NCBI GenBank assembly: GCA_024734495.1
Contig: JALMQS010000816.1
Span: forward strand, 4,657,190-4,721,189
Direction: 5' to 3'
Source of the DNA: Forficula auricularia
Taxonomy: Eukaryota > Arthropoda > Insecta > Dermaptera > Forficulidae
DNA: 64,000 bases
The position numbers were made by a program, and so were the translations under genes. Below are positions 56,974-64,000 of the stretch, piece after piece (the first letter of the stretch is position 1; the number at the start of each line of letters is the position of its first letter). The notes beneath the pieces are model-generated. The model was not told the DNA's origin and ran no database searches. It saw only the letters and a list, made by a program, of their open reading frames with translations.

Positions 56974-58516
56974 ATGCTTATTTTTTTTCTATTGAAGAAT
57001 GTGAATTTTGTGATTTTTTTAAGTGATAATACTGATGATGTTTGGTGTGCTAAGTTAGCTTTTCTAGCAGATTTATTTCCGCAACTGAATAAATTAAATA
57101 AAAGTATGCAAGTATCAGAGGAAAATTTGCCCTCTTCTACTGACAAGTTGTTCGCCTTTAAGAAAAAGCTAATATATGGACAAGATATGTAAAAGAACAT
57201 AAATTATAAATGTTTCCCTTGACTGCAAAAGCAAATTACAAGGAAATAATTCATTTAATAAGTGAAACATTAGAGCTGCTAAAAACAAAAATTAAAGATT
57301 ATTTTCCTTCACTTGATACAAAAATTTATTTGTGAGTAAGAGATCCATTTGCGACAAAAAAATTGTCCATCTTTGCAATTAAACCTACAAGAGGAAGAAG
57401 AGCTGGCCGAAATCCGAAGGAAATCAATCGTTGGAAATTCAGTTTTAGAATAATAATAAGTGCCTGGGGCACCGAGAAATGCTCGGTAACTTTTTGCCTC
57501 TAAATAGCTTAAGTTTCAAATTTCAAGGCTCTGTGACTTAACGAAGACGAGATATCAACGATTAAATTATTTATTTTGCGACATGACTAATTTACACCCG
57601 CTTCCTTTATTCCAATCTGATTAAAATCTATACACGACTAATAACTCATAACACTTGATAAGTAGGTACATCAGTTTTAAAAAAAATCGTTAGTGCCGTT
57701 TTTGAGAAAAAAAAAACGAAAAATCTTTCATGTAAATGTCCACTTAAGGTGTTCCGATTTCAACCAAAAACTTGTTGTAGCCCTTCTAGCCTATATCGAG
57801 CTTAAGTTTTGAATTTCGTACTTCTGAGATTTATGGTTGAGAAACGCAGGGGGGTACATTCTTACGTATGTAAACATCAACTTCCGATATTTCTGTTTTA
57901 GCCAAAATCTTGTGGTACTTCTTGTAGCCTCTAGATAGCTTAAGTTTCAAATTTCAAGACTCTGCGACTTACCGAAGACGAGATATGAACGATTAAAATA
58001 TTTATTTTGCGACATGACTAATTTACACCCCCTTCCTTTATTTCAATCGGATTAAAAATTTGACAGAACTAATAACTCATGATACTTGATAAGTACAACA
58101 AATTTTAGCGAAAGCGTTATAGACGTTTTCGAGAACCCGATTGGATATATATATACCATATATACAAGAATTGCTCGTTTAATAATAATAAGATGTTGGT
58201 CAATTTTGGATAAAAATGAAAAATAATGATTTTCCGAACATTTCTGACAGAGCTTTAAGAATTTTGTTCCAATTCTCCACCTCTTTCTTACTTGTTCGAA
58301 GCAGGATTTTCAGCATTGAACGAAATTAAAGAAAAGAAAAGAGAACGACTAAAATCAGTAGAAGTGGAATTAAGAGTGAACCTGGTATCGATAACTCCCA
58401 AAATAAGACAAGCTTTGTTCAGTACGCGTATACATCACAATTTATATCTTTCATTAAAAAATTATAATTTTCGTTATGTACCTATCTACATATATGAGAT
58501 TATTAAACTTACTTAA
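56974..58516 (+). pseudogene. hAT (ZBED/SCAND3-like) transposase C-terminal part, interrupted
   Basis: In order: DDVWCAKLAFLADLFPQLNK, LFAFKKKL, frameshifts and stops, then LQLNLQEEEELAEIRRKS up to the insertion at 57457. It resumes with FWIKMKNNDFPNISDRALRI and LFQFSTSF, a one-base frameshift, then FEAGFSALNEIKEKKRERLK (58298 on). These are the late catalytic and hAT dimerisation segments of domesticated-type hAT proteins; the zinc finger and first catalytic aspartates are missing. Non-functional. Confidence 0.85.
57457..58193 (-). mobile_element. Helitron-like element, about 737 bp, inserted in the hAT
   Basis: The minus-strand start is TCTTATTATTATTAAACGAG after A at 58194. The other end carries ACCGAGC...CGGT and CCAGGCACT near 57490-57460. 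The hairpin is partly decayed and the terminal CTAG reads CTTA. The interior is two tandem versions of the family unit. The host hAT frame continues on both sides, and the host junction is A then T, as expected for Helitron insertion. Confidence 0.65.
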
Positions 58517-58692
58517 AACAAATAAAAAGTGTATTATTTTTTGCTGTTTCCAGATTTAATATTACATTTATAAACTATAGAACTATACTATACAGTAGTA
58601 TTTGTACTTGTCACTTTTAGTGTCTTGCGAAATTTTAGACTTACTATAAGTGTGTCGCAGCTACAAATAGTTTGAGAAACACTGGTCTTTAT

Positions 58693-59150
58693 GGTATACG
58701 GTATAAGTGGCACAGACATATTTTAATTTTCACTTACATAGCGAGTATTGCATTCATTTTATGTAAAAACATGGGCGGCTAATCAAAAACTAAGAAAACA
58801 TTATCTTTTATAAATATTTGTTCTGAATAAGATTAAAAACAGTTGATTAAATGCAAAAAGATTTTTACAGCTACGTTGAAATATAAATATTTTTAATAAA
58901 AATTTAATGACTCCCTTGATATTTCTATTAGTTAGGTCCGTGATATAGAGTATATAAAATAATCACTAAACAGTTATTTATTTTACTTTCTTAATATGCC
59001 TGGATAAATACACAAAAAGATAAAATTATACTTTAAAAATGTATTTAGAAATTCTAAATGAATTATCATGGCTTATAAAACGAGCCTTGTTTCTTAAACC
59101 AAACTTAAATAAGAGTCTGTTAATCATCAGGTCATCACCATTTATAATAT
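58693..59150. other. Unassigned stretch
   Basis: AT-rich, nothing recognised. Confidence 0.4.
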
Positions 59151-59415
59151 ACTAGCTACTCCCGGCGTACTTACGGCCCTCCGGAGCTAGAAATATCTCT
59201 GGAATCTAGTAGAATCATTTTTTTAGTGGAATTTTAAATTAAAGGTAGTCACCCCTTTTATGGGATGAAGGGTCGATCAGAAAACTTTTTTCAGGTCATA
59301 TTTACACTTACTGATTTGGAATTTTCTAGAATCTAGTAGAAATAATTTTGTTAGTGAAATTTTAAATTAAGCGTAGTCACCCACTTTAGGGAATACGTCG
59401 ATCAGAAATAAGTTT
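59150..59415 (+). repeat. Tandem duplication of about 125 bp
   Basis: GGAATCTAGTAGAATCATTT / AGGTAGTCACCCCTTTT / GGGTCGATCAGAAAA at 59202-59290 recurs with changes at 59325-59410. It is preceded by TACTAGCTACTCCCGGCGTA. Confidence 0.65.
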
Positions 59416-59469
59416 ATTTCAAAAAATAAAAAAAATGAATTAATTTGTATGTTTCCTATATTTGATTCG

Positions 59470-60120
59470 ATCGCGAATCGAAAGGTGATTTTTGTCAAAT
59501 ATTAAGTGAAAATAATATCTGAACTTATATATTTCTAACTTGAAATAATGAAGTTAAATAAATTAATAATTTCTATCAATATATTAAATAATAATTAACA
59601 CATTAACGAAAATTGTTTTGATCGCGCTTTAAACAAGATATATATCGCGAGACTACTGCTGGTTGAAGCTATTGGAGTCTGCTGAGTCTTATGTCTGGAC
59701 CAAGAGAGAATGAAAAGCATATGATCCATTTAGCTATAATCCAACGTCATTTTGCGTTTAGACCGCATGACACTTGGATGGATCACCAAATGAATTTGAA
59801 ATCTGAGATGTTATGGGAGATTGAATATATATCATGACTTTCATTCTGAAACTTTTTGGGTCCAGGCACGTGAGAAATTTACATGAAGCTAAAATTTTAT
59901 TTTTTGACAAGGCTTGGTTCGATCACATATGTGTATCGCAATTTGTGTATAACTCCTAATTAATCCTGAAATGGCCAAATAAATTCAGGCCGAAACGTTT
60001 TATTAAAGGTGTTTTATTGGAACCCAGTGATTCCATCTTTGGCTGATACCTCCTCCTTCATCTAATACAATTCTCGTTAATGTGTTAATTATTCTTTAAT
60101 ATATTGATGAGAAAATTAAA
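59470..60120. repeat. Inverted-repeat family F, second copy
   Basis: The left part (ATATCTGAACTTATATATTTC, ATCGCGAGACTACTGC, GGATCACCAAATGAATTTGA) matches 36130-36900. A terminal inverted block (TAATGTGTTAATTATTCTTTAATATA type) lies at about 60075-60120. A CTGAAAT...GGCCGAAACG motif lies at 59966-59997, a damaged hammerhead-like core. Confidence 0.6.
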
Positions 60121-60264
60121 AAATGAATTAAATTTAAAATTTTGAATTTAATAAAATGGTTCTAAGAAACAAAATTCTCCCCTTCATAGATGTCCTAAAT
60201 CAACTCTTATACCCCTTTTAAAATAATCTTTCCACCTGACTTGTGTTTGGGGAGCATGTCACAG

Positions 60265-60296
<32 letters not shown>

Positions 60297-60372
60297 AGCT
60301 GCATCGTGAATAATTTCTGTATAAATGGAAATAGCTTCTTCCCCGTTCAATTTTGATAAACGGTCATACTTT
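60265..60372 (+). repeat. A-run of 29 plus a segment shared with 32690-32770
   Basis: A-run at 60265-60293. 60300-60372 matches 32695-32765 (GAATAATTTCTGTATAAATG, TTTTGATAAACGGTCATACT). Confidence 0.7.
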
Positions 60373-63300
60373 ACTATTTCTGCGATTTACTAGGTCAACC
60401 TGGCTCACAATTTGTGGATTTATTTTTTAGATAAAAATACAAAGAATAATACAAAGTTATTTTCAATAAATAAATATATTTGTTTTTCTCTGCGAGTCCG
60501 CTGAAAATATCCGGCAACGTTGAAAGAGTAGTGTTCCGAATCACACAGTTTATTAATTGATCCCATTTATTCTGGATTTGGGGGCTTGTTTTAATTCAAA
60601 ATTCAGAGCCACGACCAAGATTAGCGTGGCTTATATATTTTTTACGATTAATTAACTTTGGCTGTGCCATTCTTTTTCGAAATTCTTCTGAGATTTGAAC
60701 GATTCAAGATTTACTATTAATACTAGAAATGAACTGTTTCAACAGAAATAATTAAGTTTTGCACACAGAGAATTGAAAACCGTCAGAATACGTTTGTAAA
60801 CAGTGAGAGAGAAAAATAATAAATACTTTCAGAAATCAAGGTTTTGATTAGTAGTGAAAATTAGATTACTTTATATCCACTTCTTTGGCTCTCCCTTCTT
60901 TTTAATTACAACCAAATGATTTTATTTATCAATTTATAAGCTACAAAGTTGGTTGGCAAATCGATTCGGCTTACAAAAATCAAACGCGATGATCATTTCA
61001 TGAATAAAAAAATAGTTAAAATAAATATTTATACTGGTTGAATATGTTGAAATACAAATTTTCTTTTGATGAGAATTATGCAAAGTATAATCGAGTGCGA
61101 TTTATTCATATATAGGTCTCCTTCTGGAAAGATAGTTTACTGTTTATTACCGTCTACCGCATGAGTACTTAACAATTTTAAAGGGTGAGCACCGAAAACA
61201 TGTGATAGTGTGCAACTACCATGTAATCGAATCGGCCTTTAATATTAGTGTGTATGCATTAATCAATTCAGTAGTGGGATTTTTTTTACAAATATTGAGA
61301 GTAGCAAAGTTTGGTCAACCTGCAAAATGAAATATTTTTCCATCTTCAAACATCTATAGTAGAGACCTTTAAAACCGTGCAAGTTTCAGATTATTATTAT
61401 AAGCTCTTTCACTATTAATAAAACGTCTCAAAATTTGGAGAAATTTAGATTTTGTTGACTCATAGCAAAAAAAGACAAGATTAAGGTTGATTTGTTTATT
61501 ATTGATTAGTTCTTTGTCATAAAATTAGAATTCTGAAAATTAATTACCCCTAGCTAACCTAGCTTAGAAACCCCGTCTCTAGAAATATTGGGTCAACAAC
61601 AAAGCATTTGCATATTGTATTAAATATTCTAAGTAATAATAACTACTCATTAATTGTTGTTTCTTGAATAGTTTCGCTAAAGAAATTTATTAAAACTATA
61701 TCATATTAAATAATTAAAAATAAGATCAATCTTTTTTAATTATAATCTACTATTGAAATGGAATTTACAGCTAGAGAGAGAAGGGCGGTAAAACTTTTTT
61801 TTAATGACTTCATGTAGATATATAGAGTTTCTAATAATGTTTGTTAAATTTCCTACAATCGCGTTTAATTATGTTTTTATTCATTTTTTATAACATCAAT
61901 TGGTCCATTAATTGGATTTACAGGCCGCCTTCTGTGAAACGCCTGTGAATCTTTCAATATTCTCGCTGTTAATTTGAGAAGCGACGTTTGCTCTTTTTCA
62001 CTTGACTTCTATTTACTTTTACAAAAGAGGTATTAAAGGCAATAAAATTGCTAATTGAATTGAATATGAAATTTGCAGGAGAGTCGCCTTCTCTCTCTGA
62101 ATTCTCGATTTATAATTCGAAACAAATTGATTTTGAAATTTTTATTTGAAACGTCTAAAGAAACTCCCTAGTTGCTCCTTCCAAACTGGCCAAGAATTTG
62201 TGAATTGACTATAGGAAAAATAAAAATGATAAAACATAGAAATAAAATAAATAAATAAATTATATTATTAGAAAATAAAAATAAAATAAAAAAATAGATA
62301 ATAAAATAATTCAAATAATATTAATAGGGATGACAGTTATATCCGAATAAGATGTGGAACTTCTATCTTATGTATAACTAACTTAATTTTTTTTATGATA
62401 TTAATATAAGCGTTGTATAAGCAATTCTCTCAAGATATTTTTTGTTTTATAAAATAAATTAATAAAAATTAATTTCAAGGTTTAAGGTCAAATTATTTGA
62501 ATTTTAGTCACATGAAGGAAGTATTGAATTTAAATAAGTCAGTGAAAGAGTCTAATTTTGTTAAACATCACATGTTATTAAAAAGGTCAGATGTGAAAAA
62601 AATAAAAATTACAATTGTATTTAATTAAATGTTGTATGTCTAGGATCTCCGACTTAAATAACACCATGGAGAACTTAACCTTGATACAAAATGATTTAAG
62701 AGAAATTCTTTAAGATTTCGTGAAATTTCCTTTTCTACAAATATAGCAAAGATGTTTACAGAAATTGACTAATAAGTAATTAATAAAAATTATAAGAATT
62801 TAGTAAGAACTAGATACGAAACCCGTGGCTCTAGTTGCTTGTGCTTTCACCTCTGGGGTCCGTCCCCCTGTCTTGAATCCTCTTCCATTCGACCAACCCT
62901 ATAGATGTCCTCTAGACTCTCCTCTATCTTCATAAGTCTGATCAACCCCCGGAACCTACCTGCCCGCGAAGAAAATTAATTCTTTTTCTATTGATAGAGG
63001 CAGGCATTTTCAATAAGTAGAAGGTTCACATTTAACTTCTCCTAACCGGGTTCTTGGGGTTCGGAGGGTGACTAGCTAGAGCAGAGTAGAGAGTCCAGAG
63101 GACATACATATGTGAATGATGATAAGAGGCGGGTCTATAGGGGGGAAGGATAGGGTCGGTGGGTGGATAGGGATTATAGGAGGATAGCAAGAGAGCCGCG
63201 CTCTTGCCGATTTTAAGCAAATACTTAGATATATACAAAATCTACAAGTTGATAACGAAAAAAAGGTGTTGAAATAAAAGAAAGGGGAAATAGTTTGAGA

Positions 63301-63394
63301 GTTGGATTTTTTGATTAAAGGTGAATTGAAAGAAGAAAAAAGATAGAATTTTTTAATCTAGCTAGCCTCCTCTAATCCCCATCTATCCAATTCA
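60373..63394. other. Longest stretch without a recognised element
   Basis: AT-rich, apparently unique DNA. A GC-richer patch with CT-rich runs lies at 62810-63200, with a short minus-strand ORF (63238-63032) lacking motifs. No exon-like ORF or splice pattern stands out. Confidence 0.4.
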
Positions 63395-63935
63395 TCCTTT
63401 TGGTCCAAAGGCTTGAATTTTAATTTTTTGACCTCCCTCATTTTGTGGTATCGGCAAGATCCAGGGGGCGATTCCCCCCCCCCCCCCCCATATACAGGCC
63501 CGTGCCTGGTGGAGTGCAACACGCGTCGCACGCGGAGGCCAAAAACGGCGACCAAATCGACAGGTAATTTATAACAATTTTTTTTTTTTTTTTTAATGAA
63601 CTTAAAATATGAGATATGAAATTTGCAAAAAAAATTAAAAAAAAACATATATTTTTTTAAAAAATTTAAATTTCAATATAGATATTTGATATACAGTCCA
63701 AAAGAAGAAGATAATTTACACTATCTTTTTTTATTCATAATACCTATGTGTTTGTGTGTGTGAGGGCGGCGCCTCTGACCCCCCCCCCCCCCCCCCCCCC
63801 CCCGCTTGACAATTCGACTGTGACACACTTTGAGAGGTGCGATCTAGACATCTGGGCACCTTATATACATTTCCCCCCCCCTCATAAAAATTCCTGAACC
63901 GCCCTTGTGGGTGGTTAGTTTTAGAATTTCTAAAC
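63395..63935. mobile_element. Family-1-like fragment split by a hAT MITE (copy 2, 63452-63896)
   Basis: Flanks (AATTTTTTGACCTCCCTCAT and GTGGTTAGTTTTAGAATTTC) resemble Family 1 interior. The inserted MITE is the reverse of 28756-29023: GATCCAGGGGGCG, GGCCCGTGCCTGG, a 24-base C-run at 63780-63803, AATTCGACTGTGACACAC, GGCACCTTATATACAT and AACCGCCCTTG. It is longer (about 445 bp) because of an AT-rich middle. TSD not clear. Confidence 0.65.
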
Positions 63936-64000
63936 AATAATTGTCATGAATCACATCCTCTACATATTTAGGGAGATAGAGGAGGTATAAAGAATTTAAA

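Larger units (their letters stand above)
56927..58684 (+). mobile_element. hAT transposon with TSD, split by a Helitron-like element
   Basis: The left end is CAGTGTTTTTCAAACTATGT and the reverse of the right end is CAGTGTTTCTCAAACTATTT. Near-identical 8-bp TSDs lie at 56919-56926 (GTCTATAT) and 58685-58692 (GTCTTTAT). Without the Helitron insert (57457-58193) the element is about 1.0 kb and keeps only the C-terminal part of a transposase. Confidence 0.85.

Noticed and set aside
63358..63648. 96-codon minus-strand ORF with a glycine run
   Set aside because: Runs through a C homopolymer and MITE sequence; chance.
1..64000. LTR retrotransposon or endogenous viral sequence
   Set aside because: No paired long direct repeats with TG...CA ends, no gag/protease/integrase motifs, no viral protein recognised.

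Overview
The window is strongly AT-rich animal DNA made almost entirely of transposable elements and their remains. I recognise no intact host protein gene, rRNA or canonical tRNA. The recognisable coding fragments are all TE-derived: reverse-transcriptase C-termini of RTE-like and Jockey/CR1-like non-LTR elements, and C-terminal hAT transposase pieces of the ZBED/SCAND3-like kind. The mix of RTE, Jockey-like, hAT, Helitron/HINE-like and foldback elements fits an arthropod (inference; the species cannot be read from this sequence).

Layout. 0-3.6 kb: a palindromic MITE split by an RTE insertion with a 12-bp target-site duplication (TSD), then a miniature Helitron-like element. 3.6-8.2 kb: a HINE/DINE-1-like element whose core has grown into about 31 copies of a 119-bp satellite with higher-order structure. 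8.5-13.9 kb: small TIR and foldback elements, one carrying a minisatellite. 14.6-22.9 kb: a hAT remnant and a PIF/Harbinger-like shell, both invaded by an 'ACCGACTTC' foldback family. 23-25.8 kb: dead reverse transcriptase, one GC-rich island and a foldback. 26.8-33 kb: three hAT elements with 8-bp TSDs, one enclosing about 2.8 kb of later insertions. 33-36.9 kb: more nested foldbacks, a G-rich patch and Helitron fragments. 36.9-44.4 kb: mostly unique AT-rich DNA with a few elements. 44.5-45.9 kb: a 170-bp tandem array beside a large palindrome with tRNA-like hairpins. 46.6-50 kb: a second HINE cluster, with a short and partly inverted array. 54.3-54.8 kb: a near-perfect foldback. 56.9-58.7 kb: a hAT split by a Helitron. 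60.4-63.4 kb: no recognised features.

No set of genes works together here. The window instead records insertion order: at least eight element-in-element insertions can be ordered. Three signals stand out: satellite birth inside a HINE-like element; a recurring hammerhead-ribozyme-like motif (CUGANGA, one extra base, stem, GAAA) in several unrelated foldback families; and paired Pol III-like hairpins in a large palindrome. All comparisons were made by eye, and boundaries without a TSD may be off by 10-30 bp.
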